Below are positions 54,620 through 63,396 of a stretch of DNA of 64,000 nt, piece by piece. The stretch's first letter is position 1, and each line of letters begins with the position of its first letter. Source of the DNA: Bacteroidia bacterium (GTDB lineage Bacteria > Bacteroidota > Bacteroidia > J057); NCBI GenBank assembly GCA_022760475.1, contig JALEFZ010000020.1:186001-250000 (forward strand). Direction: 5' to 3'. The position numbers and the translations under genes were made by a program. Below the pieces are notes generated by a model that saw only the letters and a program-made list of their open reading frames with translations, was not told the DNA's origin and did not search any database.

Positions 54620-55078
54620 TCAGTCTTTCAGTTTTTTCAGGACGTCTTTTTCTTTAGAAATAACTGGTAAAACGTCGTGCATTTCATAAAAAGGAAGTTT
54701 CTCAATGACCTCTTTTACATCCCTAAAGGACTCTATTCCTTGATGAGTCCGGGCAAAAACCGCCCCAAAACTGGTTACAGCCTTCAGGGTTTCAAGTGCA
54801 TAGGCCATTACATCCACCCTACTGTTCAGGTTAGGATAGTTGGGGTCTTGTACATATTTATCAATTTCATGCCACTGTGCGTGAGACAAGCGCATGGAAG
54901 AAGACCTCTTGATATAAGATTCTTCTATTACAAAGCCCTCACCTGAAGGTAGGGGAATCCCTTCAACGGTTTGAGTGGGTCCCTTGTAGTTCAATTTTTG
55001 GACATGGTGATAAATTTCTTTCACCGATCCAAAAATATCCCACTTCTCTTCTGGTCCTCGTAATTGATATAGATTCAT
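54620..55078 (-). CDS. Hypothetical cytosolic protein
   Basis: A 152-residue protein without signal or membrane segment. The ATG at 55076-55078 is taken; a TTG lies eight codons upstream. It has SSSMRLSHAQWHEIDKYV and VMAYALETLKAVTSFGAVFA. No family was recognised. It precedes the response regulator on the same strand with a 54-bp gap, so the two may be functionally linked. Confidence 0.6.
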   Translation of the reverse strand: MNLYQLRGPEEKWDIFGSVKEIYHHVQKLNYKGPTQTVEGIPLPSGEGFVIEESYIKRSSSMRLSHAQWHEIDKYVQDPNYPNLNSRVDVMAYALETLKAVTSFGAVFARTHQGIESFRDVKEVIEKLPFYEMHDVLPVISKEKDVLKKLKD

Positions 55079-55688
55079 AAAATTTTCTTGAAATTTATTC
55101 AACCCATTAGGATAACTAAGGCTATTGTAGAATAAAACAGGCCAAAGACAATCAAATAATATTGAACGAAAATTGGATTCAGTTATTGTAATACAATAAA
55201 AATGTTATTGCTTGTGAGATCGAAACATACTGTAAATTAACTGGATAACCTTAACAGATATTTCAAATTAATGGCTATTCATGGAAAACCCAATCAGTCT
55301 AAATTGACAGGCGCAAAATAATTCAAAAATAATTCATATCAAAAATCATAATACGCCACAATTCCAATAAGTCTTGATTTGCAAATAAAAATACCAAGCC
55401 ATCGATCCAATCATATCCAAGCTCACTTTCCATTAAATCTCAAAAATTATGCTACTCTTCCTGCTTATCCTGAATTGGGTTAAATTAAGCCGTTCCAATC
55501 TCAAAGTAACAAATCACACGATTCAAAAATACAAAAATAAATCTCAAAAAGTAAACCATTTTTTAATATGCAAATAACTTACCTTGATGAAAGTCCTCGA
55601 AATTCAAAAGACGCATATTTTAATATCCAAACAAAATTTGTCCCTTTTCCAATAGTTCATCCTTGAAATGATGTTGCTGGCTAAAGTA
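55079..55688. other. Intergenic region without a recognised gene
   Basis: About 610 bp of very AT-rich DNA between the dehydratase gene and the hypothetical, both on the minus strand. It contains the palindrome at 55183-55199. No RNA gene, coding frame or strong terminator was seen. Confidence 0.5.
55183..55199. promoter_or_regulatory. 8-1-8 palindrome upstream of the hypothetical/response regulator genes
   Basis: TTATTGTA, A, TACAATAA is a perfect palindrome with one centre base. It is about 105 bp upstream of the ATG at 55078. The 8-1-8 form resembles operators of the Fur/PerR family in size, but no regulator is assigned. Confidence 0.4.
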
Positions 55689-56642
55689 TCATTGATTTAA
55701 TGACACAAATTTGTCTAGTCCCATCTTTCTTCCACATAAAATGAGTGCCACATTTTTCCCAACATAATGCTTATAAGTTTTTCTGAGACAGGCCAAAGCC
55801 AGTCCTGCAGCCCCCTCCACCATCCAGTAATGTCTCCTGGCAAGGAAAAGAAGGGCATCAGCAATCTCTTCCTCTTGGACGGTTTCCCATTTATCTACAA
55901 ACTCTCTGCAATAATCGAAGGTAAGGCTCTCCTCCTCTACCCCGCCTGCTGTCCCATCAGAAAGGGTATCAATAAGTGGCATTTCAATGATTTTTCCAGC
56001 CTTTATGGACTCATACATTACCGGGGAATTTAAGGGTTGACAACCTACGACCTCAATTTCAGGCTTCAGAGATTTGAGGTAAGAAGCCACTCCCGAAACC
56101 AATCCTCCGCCACCCACAGGTACAAAAACAGCATCCAAGTGGGGCAATTGTTCACCCAACTCAAGGCCTAGGGTTGCCTGCCCAGTGATAACCAAGGGGT
56201 CGTTGTAGGGTGATATGAATACTTTTTGACTTTGCGAAGCCACTCGGCGAGCTTCCTCTTCAGATTCGACAGAATCCTGACCATGATAGCTGAGCTTTGC
56301 CCCGTATAGTTCCATCAAGGCTACCTTAGAAGGATTAACCGTTTTGGGAAGAAATACCTCACAATCAATCTTCAATTTTTGAGCAATATAGGCGACAGCT
56401 GCACCATGATTGCCTGTAGAAGCCGTAATGACACCTCTCTGTCTTTGCTCAGCTTTAAGATTCAATAGAAAATTACAGGCTCCACGAAGTTTAAAGGAGC
56501 CCGTGGTCTGGACATGTTCCAGTTTGAGCCAAACATCTACACCGATTTCGTTTTTTAGCCAGGGCGAGTACTCAAGCGGGGTTTTTAAAACATAGGGACG
56601 AATAAGTTTTTCTGCTTGTCGAACTGTATTCAGGATTTCCAT
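55689..56642 (-). CDS. Threonine/serine dehydratase (PLP-dependent)
   Basis: A 317-residue fold-type II PLP enzyme that deaminates threonine or serine. The PLP lysine is in TTGSFKLRGACNF (Lys about 52); the phosphate cup appears as PVGGGGLVSGVASYLKS, and ASTGNHGAAVAYIAQ is the substrate loop. There is no C-terminal ACT regulatory domain, so it is the catabolic or biosynthetic short form rather than IlvA of the allosteric sort. Serine racemase is an alternative. A small membrane-protein gene overlaps its start by 13 bp. Confidence 0.9.
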   Translation of the reverse strand: MEILNTVRQAEKLIRPYVLKTPLEYSPWLKNEIGVDVWLKLEHVQTTGSFKLRGACNFLLNLKAEQRQRGVITASTGNHGAAVAYIAQKLKIDCEVFLPKTVNPSKVALMELYGAKLSYHGQDSVESEEEARRVASQSQKVFISPYNDPLVITGQATLGLELGEQLPHLDAVFVPVGGGGLVSGVASYLKSLKPEIEVVGCQPLNSPVMYESIKAGKIIEMPLIDTLSDGTAGGVEEESLTFDYCREFVDKWETVQEEEIADALLFLARRHYWMVEGAAGLALACLRKTYKHYVGKNVALILCGRKMGLDKFVSLNQ

Positions 56643-56938
56643 AAAACGTCTTTCTGGCTAAGATAAATCTTTGCCAGATAAAGCGTTGCGAAGTGGGATT
56701 TTTTTATCCCTCCTGCAATTCGGTAGGTGCCAATAAACAATGAGGCACTACCTGCTAAAAGCAAAAGGGCAAAAATCTTATTGTTATTAGTTTGAGGAGA
56801 TTGAGGCTGGATTTCCACCGCTTTCGAAACGCTGTTTGAAACTACTTCATTATTCAAAGGCTGGGTTGGGCCTCCAAGTGCTGTAGAGATTCCGTAAATT
56901 AGTAGAAAGGGTAGTAAAAATTTGAAAAGACGATTCAT
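56630..56938 (-). CDS. Small membrane protein
   Basis: A 102-residue protein with a hydrophobic N-terminal segment (LFKFLLPFLLIYGISTALGG), a Ser/Gln/Asn-rich linker and a second membrane segment (KIFALLLLAGSASLFIGTYRIAGG, in part). Its 3' end overlaps the start of the dehydratase gene by 13 bp, implying co-transcription. No family was recognised. Confidence 0.55.
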   Translation of the reverse strand: MNRLFKFLLPFLLIYGISTALGGPTQPLNNEVVSNSVSKAVEIQPQSPQTNNNKIFALLLLAGSASLFIGTYRIAGGIKKSHFATLYLAKIYLSQKDVLWKS

Positions 56939-57087
56939 GGTGTTTTTGTAGAAGTAGTTTCAATAGCGTTTCTATTTATTAATTTGCCAACAGAAACTTT
57001 TCCCTCCTACAAAGGATGAATATTAGCGTCGTCTTGTTGAATATTCGTGATCGAAAGTGTGAAACTTTATCAGTTCAATCCTTTTAC

Positions 57088-57663
57088 TTATTCCTTCAAA
57101 AAAGCCATCGCTGCCTCACATAATTCATCTGTCGCGGTTTCCAAATCTTCATTTACAATCGTCAGATCAAACTTTTCTCTGAAAGTCATCTCATAATTTG
57201 CTTTGGAAATTCTTTTTTGAATTTCTTCTGATGTGTCAGAATTGCGTTTTTCTAATCTTTCCTGAAGAACCTCCAAACTTGGGGCTTGTACAAATATGGC
57301 AAGGGCATCTTTATGATAAGTTTCCTTGATCTTGGAACCGCCTACGACATCAATGTCAAGCAGTGGAATCTTACCTTCCTGGGAAATTCTTTCTATTTCA
57401 GACTTAAGGGTGCCATAATATCTTCCCTCATACACTTCTTCATACTCCAAAAAATCCCCCTCTTCAATTCGCTCCTTGAAGTCTTCTTTTGAAAGAAAGT
57501 AGTAATGGACTCCATCCCTTTCATAGTCCCTAGGAGAACGTGTGGTAGCAGAAACTGAGAATACGAAGTTGGGATACTTACGAATCAAGGCATTGGCGAG
57601 GGTGGTCTTTCCTGATCCACTGGGGGCAGATAAAATGACAAATTTGTACTTGCTTGACTCCAT
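57088..57663 (-). CDS. gmk: Guanylate kinase
   Basis: A 191-residue kinase that phosphorylates GMP. The ATG at 57661-57663 gives MESSKYKFVILSAPSGSGK with the Walker A loop SAPSGSGKTTL, followed by SVSATTRSPRDYERDGVHYYF (GMP binding) and EYEEVYEGRYYGT. Longer upstream readings lack family support. It is the usual length and appears to be transcribed alone. Confidence 0.95.
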   Translation of the reverse strand: MESSKYKFVILSAPSGSGKTTLANALIRKYPNFVFSVSATTRSPRDYERDGVHYYFLSKEDFKERIEEGDFLEYEEVYEGRYYGTLKSEIERISQEGKIPLLDIDVVGGSKIKETYHKDALAIFVQAPSLEVLQERLEKRNSDTSEEIQKRISKANYEMTFREKFDLTIVNEDLETATDELCEAAMAFLKE

Positions 57664-57759
57664 ATGCAAAGGTATAACAATTAAGTTTTTATTGCTACAC
57701 GGGGGCAACAGAGTTTGGACAATTATTTCTATGCAGAATAAATTATTAGGCATTGTTAC

Positions 57760-57781
57760 AAAATACGAAAATTCGTATTTT
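57760..57781. promoter_or_regulatory. Palindrome in the gmk/vWA intergenic region
   Basis: AAAATACGAA, AA, TTCGTATTTT is a perfect 10-bp inverted repeat. It lies in the 221-bp divergent region between gmk and the vWA gene, about 100 bp from either start codon, and may be an operator for either or both. Confidence 0.45.
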
Positions 57782-57884
57782 CTATTTTATCAAAAATCCC
57801 CTAATTGGATTCCGTTACCGATCCGTCTACTAATCGTGAATTCGTTCTCAACGCAGATCTGATTATCGAATAATTAGAGAAATA

Positions 57885-59330
57885 ATGGGAATTCGCCTTG
57901 CTATATTTTTTTCCCTTTTCCTTCTGTTCCCCTACTCCATCTATTGCCACATACCGCCAGACCGAACTCCTGGGAACATGGATTTCGAGAAGCTACCTTC
58001 AAAAGTACTGAAAGGGACCATGCAGGATGTGAACCGACGTGCTGTTCAATTGCATGAAATATTCCTCGAACTTGAAAGCGCTTACCTTTCTGCTTCACAT
58101 GTTTCTTCCCCGGAGATTCCATACATAGACATTTCATTCTCTATCTCTAATACACTTCCTGAGAACCTAAAGTTGACACTGTATGAATCCAGAGAACTCA
58201 TTGAGAAGTTTTTCTTTATAAGAGAAAAGTATTATAAATCTGGATGTTCTGCCGTTTACCTTCAGCAGTTATCACTTTGCCTTGATGACCTGGATGCAAC
58301 TCATCAAAAAGTATTCTTCGAGCTAGATCGAATTTGGAAAGAATCAGATTTCCCATTGATAGAGGAGGCGGAAATTCTGCAACTCAACGGTAAACTTATC
58401 AACAGTGCCTTAGAATTGTCTCAATTATACCGAGGAGGACTCAACCAAAGTTTTGAGAGAAAGAAAAAGAGTTTTAGAGGAGAATATGAGCAATGGAAAA
58501 ATAAATCCAAAAAGTTGGTAAACTCATTACCTACAGGTAAGAAAGGGGCATTTTCTTCCAGGCTAGAGTTAGCCAATTTACAATGGAAAAAATTCCTTTT
58601 GGCACTCAATGATATAGAGCAAATAGAGCTTCCGGCTCAGTTCGAAAGGATAAATCTTCAAAATTATGTGTTCAACCATCTCATTCTTCCCTTATTTACC
58701 CAAGAAGAGGAGGGCTTGATCTCTATTCACAATAAAATTTTGGAGGAAGCAGGAAATATATTTCCACCTAAACTGATCAGGCTCCCGTGGCTATATGCAC
58801 CTGAATCTGAGCCATTAGATTTACCTAACCACTATATTTTTATAATCGATAAGTCCTCTAGTATGGCAAAGGCTTCACGGATGGCAAGCCTTGAATTTCT
58901 AAGCCAACAATGGCTTGCAGAAAGCTCGAGCAAATCCATGTTTTCCCTTATTACATGGGGATCGGAGGTAGGAGTAAAGTTAAAACACAGTGGCAATAAA
59001 AGTAGCGTCCCTCATCTACTCAAAACCATCAATGCCGAGGGTGATTTGGTAGGGTATGAAGGAATAGAGAAAGCCTTTAAATTTCCAGCACTTCCGGGTT
59101 ATGATGTGGAAATTATTTTGGTAACAGACGGAGGGCTCGAAATAAACCGTGAACTGGTTCAGAAGGTAGGAGATGCTGCTTATCAAGGCCAACATTTGAA
59201 CATTGCCTTTATGGGACCCAAAGATAGGAGAGACAAATTGAAATCTTTATCCATTGAGGGACGCGGCAAATTCTTTGATCTTTCTAATGAGAAGGAAAGA
59301 GCCTCTTTACACAGCTGGTTTAAAAACTAG
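57885..59330 (+). CDS. Exported von Willebrand factor A domain protein
   Basis: A 481-residue protein with a signal peptide (FFSLFLLFPYSIYC), a long helical region (about 40-290, including a Lys-rich stretch FERKKKSFRGEYEQWKNK), and a C-terminal vWA domain (about 310-475) with the MIDAS motif IIDKSSSM (DxSxS, about residue 320) and VTDGGLE. Its neighbours are gmk (divergent) and the LptF/G-type permease (convergent), and no MoxR-type ATPase is present. The role is unknown; metal-dependent protein binding in the periplasm or outside is likely. Confidence 0.8.
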   Translation: MGIRLAIFFSLFLLFPYSIYCHIPPDRTPGNMDFEKLPSKVLKGTMQDVNRRAVQLHEIFLELESAYLSASHVSSPEIPYIDISFSISNTLPENLKLTLYESRELIEKFFFIREKYYKSGCSAVYLQQLSLCLDDLDATHQKVFFELDRIWKESDFPLIEEAEILQLNGKLINSALELSQLYRGGLNQSFERKKKSFRGEYEQWKNKSKKLVNSLPTGKKGAFSSRLELANLQWKKFLLALNDIEQIELPAQFERINLQNYVFNHLILPLFTQEEEGLISIHNKILEEAGNIFPPKLIRLPWLYAPESEPLDLPNHYIFIIDKSSSMAKASRMASLEFLSQQWLAESSSKSMFSLITWGSEVGVKLKHSGNKSSVPHLLKTINAEGDLVGYEGIEKAFKFPALPGYDVEIILVTDGGLEINRELVQKVGDAAYQGQHLNIAFMGPKDRRDKLKSLSIEGRGKFFDLSNEKERASLHSWFKN

Positions 59331-59379
59331 TCGCCAAGAAGATTGGACTTTGGCCTTACTAAAAAAGCCATTTGGGAGA

Positions 59380-60888
59380 TTATTCCCCCAAATCCTTCTT
59401 AGGAGGAGATTTCGGCTGCGCGTAAAAAATCCTTTCTCTAAGGCTTTGCCAGAAACTTTCATTAAATAAACTCGTCTCCATCGTTGCCTGGATGGTAGTG
59501 TACAGGGCGATAGGCCCGAAGACAATGATAGGCAGCCAAGCTCCTAGCCATCCGGCAATGGCGTTTTCTTTTGCCAACCTATATCCGTAGACATAAAGAA
59601 TGTAAAAGGCCACGAACATGATGATGGAAACGATCGCTGGAATTCCGAAGCCCCCTCGACGAATGATCGCCCCCAGGGAGATCCCCAGGAGCATGAATAC
59701 GATACAATTGACCGGGAGGGCATGTCTCTGGTTAAACTCGTAGGTATATCTGTTTACATTTCGGCTTTGCTGCTTCCTCCTACGCTCGGCTAACTCAAGC
59801 ATACTCTTAACCGACCTCGCATTGGCCAAGGCGCGTTTGTAGACGGAAGATGGCTTCAGGTTGGGGAAACATTGCATGATTTCCTCCTTGTCCTCTATAT
59901 CAGTACTTTCCAGGATAAAAGCTTTCTTTTCTTTGGCTGTATCTCGTGCAATTTTGAAAAAGCCCGTATCAATCTTGGTGTAGCGGCCAATTTGATTGTA
60001 ATTTTTTACCCTATTTCGGGCTTTGATCCGTTCTAATGAGTCCAGGGCAGTAACCAATTCAGCCTGGCGCATGATGATTTGATGTCGGAATTGTTTTTCA
60101 TCTGTACGGTCAAACTCAAAGCCTTTACCTGTCAGGTCAATCGCATAAACCAGGGAGTCAAAATAGGTCCGAGCGAAGGGAGAATTGTCCATTTTATTGG
60201 CTTCTGGCTTTACTTCCTCATAACGGCTGCCATTGTAGAGGACCATTTTCATGGTGAGGCCTTCCATGAACATATAGGCTGAATCTGCTATCGTAATGTC
60301 CGTATTTCCTTTATCCCTTGCATGGTTGTTGCCATTTTTATCATCCAGATGATTGTATATTCTCACCCTGTAAAGGGTCCCCGTTTTGTTATTTTTATCT
60401 GAAACGTAAATAGAATAGTCAGGAATCTCATCATAAAACTCTCCTTTTCCCAAGGCCACATCAGCCTTTTTCCGCTGCATGTCGTAAAAGAGGCTGTAAA
60501 ACTTCAAGTTTGCCCTGGGTACAATTTCATAGGAAAACCAAAGGGCCCAAATGGCAATCAGAACACTCAACAACACTGTCGAACGGCTGATCTTGACAAG
60601 GCTTACCCCCGAGGATTTCATTGCGGCCAATTCATTGTTTTCACCTAACCCTCCGTAGGTCATCAGCGCACCTGTCAGGATGCCAATAGGCATGGCCAGA
60701 AGGGCTACCTTTCCTGAAGCATAAAAGATCAGCTTTCCTAACATTCCAGGCCCAATTCCTTTCCCCAAAACTTCCCTCAGGTAAGGGTAAACTGTAAAAA
60801 GAACCAGGATAAACATGATGATCCCGAAGGCCATTAACCATGGCCCAATGTAGGATCTAAGGATATGTTTATCGATTTTTTTAAGCAT
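59380..60888 (-). CDS. LptF/LptG family permease (YjgP/YjgQ)
   Basis: A 502-residue inner membrane protein of the lipopolysaccharide export ABC transporter. Three N-terminal membrane segments (about 15-110), a large periplasmic beta-jellyroll domain (about 120-385) and three C-terminal segments (about 390-490) match the family. Bacteroidota often have one fused-type LptF/G; the exact subunit cannot be decided. It is directly downstream of pyrB (43 bp gap) with no terminator. Confidence 0.88.
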   Translation of the reverse strand: MLKKIDKHILRSYIGPWLMAFGIIMFILVLFTVYPYLREVLGKGIGPGMLGKLIFYASGKVALLAMPIGILTGALMTYGGLGENNELAAMKSSGVSLVKISRSTVLLSVLIAIWALWFSYEIVPRANLKFYSLFYDMQRKKADVALGKGEFYDEIPDYSIYVSDKNNKTGTLYRVRIYNHLDDKNGNNHARDKGNTDITIADSAYMFMEGLTMKMVLYNGSRYEEVKPEANKMDNSPFARTYFDSLVYAIDLTGKGFEFDRTDEKQFRHQIIMRQAELVTALDSLERIKARNRVKNYNQIGRYTKIDTGFFKIARDTAKEKKAFILESTDIEDKEEIMQCFPNLKPSSVYKRALANARSVKSMLELAERRRKQQSRNVNRYTYEFNQRHALPVNCIVFMLLGISLGAIIRRGGFGIPAIVSIIMFVAFYILYVYGYRLAKENAIAGWLGAWLPIIVFGPIALYTTIQATMETSLFNESFWQSLRERIFYAQPKSPPKKDLGE

Positions 60889-60931
60889 AATGCCTTTTTA
60901 CAGGGTAGACTCTCAGGAGCAAAAAGTTGGT

Positions 60932-61858
60932 TTACTCATCATTTCTTCTAGCTAGCAGATAAAGAATCGCCATCCGGACAGCAACTCCATTTTCTACCTG
61001 ATCTAGGATGATGGCCTGGTCAGAGTCTGCGACTTCGGAACTGATTTCAACCCCTCTATTAATCGGTCCTGGGTGCATGATCACCAGTTCCTTATTGAGA
61101 GAAGCCAAAAGCCTTTCATTTAGGCCAAACATGTTCGAATATTCTCGCAGGGAGGGAAAATACTTTTTGTCCTGCCTTTCAAGCTGGATTCTCAGCATAT
61201 TCACAGCATCCGCCCATTTCAGGGTTTCTCTCAAGTTGAAACTTACTTCAATTCCGAGTTGTTCAATGCCTTTGGGAATTAGGGTTGGTGGGCCACAGAC
61301 TTTTACATTGGCTCCCATTTTATTGAGGGCAAAAATATTGGAAAGGGCTACTCGGCTATGGCTGATATCACCCACAATGGCCACATTGAGTCCCTTTAAC
61401 TCACCAAATTTCTCTTTGAGTGAATAACAATCCAACAGGGCTTGGGTCGGATGCTCGTGGGTCCCATCTCCTGCATTGATGATCTGGGCATCAATGTGCT
61501 TTTGTAGGAATACGGGAGCTCCTGGCAGGGGATGACGCATGACAATCATGTCTACCTTCATCGCCAGGATATTGTTGACCGTATCCAGGAGGGTTTCCCC
61601 TTTTTTTACACTACTTGATGAAGCCGAGAAATTTACCACATCTGCCGAAAGCCGTTTCTCTGCCAATTCAAAGGAGAGTCGTGTTCGGGTAGAATTTTCA
61701 AAAAATAAATTGGCGATGGTTATATCACGTAAGGAGGGAACCTTCTTGATGGGTCTGTTCAGGACTTCCTTAAAATTATCTGCTGTCTCAAGTATCAATT
61801 GGATATCAGAAGCTTGAATATACTTGATTCCCAATAAATGTCTCGTACTTAATACCAT
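60932..61858 (-). CDS. pyrB: Aspartate carbamoyltransferase
   Basis: A 308-residue catalytic subunit that joins carbamoyl phosphate to aspartate in pyrimidine synthesis. The carbamoyl-phosphate loop is FFENSTRTRLSFELAEKRL; HPTQALLDCYSL and VAIVGDISHSRVALSN are also present, and the C-terminal HPGPINRGVEI. No pyrI regulatory subunit gene is adjacent. It follows pyrR by 30 bp, so the two share a transcript. Confidence 0.96.
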   Translation of the reverse strand: MVLSTRHLLGIKYIQASDIQLILETADNFKEVLNRPIKKVPSLRDITIANLFFENSTRTRLSFELAEKRLSADVVNFSASSSSVKKGETLLDTVNNILAMKVDMIVMRHPLPGAPVFLQKHIDAQIINAGDGTHEHPTQALLDCYSLKEKFGELKGLNVAIVGDISHSRVALSNIFALNKMGANVKVCGPPTLIPKGIEQLGIEVSFNLRETLKWADAVNMLRIQLERQDKKYFPSLREYSNMFGLNERLLASLNKELVIMHPGPINRGVEISSEVADSDQAIILDQVENGVAVRMAILYLLARRNDE

Positions 61859-61888
61859 AAGTTCATCTTATCAAAAAAGCTCCAGGAA

Positions 61889-62452
61889 TTATTCCTGACT
61901 TTTGGAAAGAAGGTAAACCTTGTCTTCTACGACTCCCTCTTCTTCTACCAAGTCAACCATTACCCACTGGGTTTCGATTGTGTCCACATTGCTACCAACA
62001 TAAGAAGGCTGTATGGGAACTTCCCTTTGATGCTGACGATCTACCAGCACCAGCAACTCTACAGACTCTGGACGGCCATAGGCCAACATGGCATCAAGCG
62101 CAGCCCTGACAGTTCTTCCAGAATACAGGACATCATCAACCAGAACTACCTTTTTGTCTTCAATAAGAAAATCAATTTTAGTACGGTTTGGCTGAAGTGG
62201 GGCAGATCTTTTCCTGAAATCGTCCCTGAAGAAAGTTGCGTCCAGTTCCCCTAGATGAATAGGAGAGATTTGAAGGCTGTCTTCCAACAAAAATGCGATC
62301 CTTTTGGCCACAAATACTCCTTTGGTCTGGATACCAAGGAACACAACGTCCTCGAACTTACCATACCTTTCTATCAACTGCTGAGCAAGCCTGTTCAGGG
62401 TGATGTGAAGTTTCCCTGAAGGAAATAAATCTAGTTGGTTTTCTTCCTTCAT
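61889..62452 (-). CDS. pyrR: PyrR bifunctional regulator/uracil phosphoribosyltransferase
   Basis: A 187-residue PRTase-fold protein. The phosphoribosyl-binding loop is VVLVDDVLYSGRTVRAALDA and an upstream KGVFVAKRIA segment is conserved in PyrR. In Firmicutes it binds pyr mRNA to attenuate transcription and also acts on uracil. Its place at the head of pyrB supports a regulatory job, but no PyrR-type attenuator was recognised in the leader. The start is ATG at 62450-62452. Confidence 0.92.
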   Translation of the reverse strand: MKEENQLDLFPSGKLHITLNRLAQQLIERYGKFEDVVFLGIQTKGVFVAKRIAFLLEDSLQISPIHLGELDATFFRDDFRKRSAPLQPNRTKIDFLIEDKKVVLVDDVLYSGRTVRAALDAMLAYGRPESVELLVLVDRQHQREVPIQPSYVGSNVDTIETQWVMVDLVEEEGVVEDKVYLLSKSQE

Positions 62453-62754
62453 ATCCTTACAAAAATGGGAAGTTTTTCTTTAACAATGAAGATTATCCTT
62501 GATGATCTTTTTCTAAAGAAAGAACAAAGGCGGGATTCTCTAATAAGAAACACTTATTTTCAAGCTGAAACCCATCCAGCTTTAAGGCTTTGAAGTGAAG
62601 TTATGACTTAATATGGGCGAAACAAAAGCCCACTTTTGTCATATTTTTCACCTTTAATCTTCTTGTATAATCAATACAGACTTAACAGCTAAGTAAAAGG
62701 AAAAGTGAATTTTGCAGGGCAATTACCTACAAATCCAATTCTCTGATTAGTCAA
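62453..62754. other. Divergent intergenic region, nothing recognised
   Basis: 302 bp between pyrR and the hypothetical gene at 62755. It includes the pyrR leader, a weak GGGC/GCCC hairpin near 62615-62635 and AT-rich promoter-like stretches, without a clear attenuator or RNA gene. Confidence 0.45.
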
Positions 62755-63396
62755 ATGTCCAATTTCCACCAATTACAAACCTACCTTAGTATCAATGCAG
62801 CATCTCTTCCTGGGAAATTGCAATCAATTGAACAGTGTTGGGGAAACATGATTGGGGAAGATCAGGATGTAACTCACTACCTCCGCTCTATCTATTGGGC
62901 CAATGACCATTCCCAATGCACCATTCCCAACTACCATGGCCAATGGAAGGAATTTCAATTGGGTAACTTCCCCAAGTTACTCATTCGACCCTTGGTTTTG
63001 TTATGGGTTCCTGAAACACGGCGCCATCTCAGCAAGTTCTGGCTGGAGGTTTCGATATTGATCGACAGCCAAAGCCTTGCAGATGATGTAGGAAATTACC
63101 TGCCTGGGAGGGCTGAAGTAATCCGGAAAATCACCCAAATTCTTCACCTTTCATTGCCTGAGCATAAAGGTATTTTCTTAACAGACGAACATCAGGATGG
63201 ACATCCCTGGGAGGGCTTACTTACCTCCAAGCCCAATCTCATGTGGAACATGGATGCCGCATGGCTACTGCCAGAGATGCTCTCTGATTATGAACCATAC
63301 AAAGACAGCTTTTCTTTACGAAGGGAAAGCTGGGGTTATGAACTGCTCAACCAGGAGCGATGGGCCAATAACCAGAATCTTGGGATGCAACACTGA
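62755..63396 (+). CDS. Hypothetical protein
   Basis: A 213-residue protein without signal or membrane segment. It is rich in Trp, Leu and His with phrases such as IYWANDHSQCTIPNYHGQW, LGNFPKLLIRPLVLLWVPE and MWNMDAAWLLPEML. No family or motif was recognised. Its stop codon abuts that of the YkgJ-type gene. Confidence 0.6.
   Translation: MSNFHQLQTYLSINAASLPGKLQSIEQCWGNMIGEDQDVTHYLRSIYWANDHSQCTIPNYHGQWKEFQLGNFPKLLIRPLVLLWVPETRRHLSKFWLEVSILIDSQSLADDVGNYLPGRAEVIRKITQILHLSLPEHKGIFLTDEHQDGHPWEGLLTSKPNLMWNMDAAWLLPEMLSDYEPYKDSFSLRRESWGYELLNQERWANNQNLGMQH

Noticed and set aside
62453-62700. PyrR-dependent attenuator in the pyrR leader.
   Set aside because: No PyrR-binding loop consensus or terminator/antiterminator pair was found; only a weak GGGC/GCCC hairpin on the other strand.
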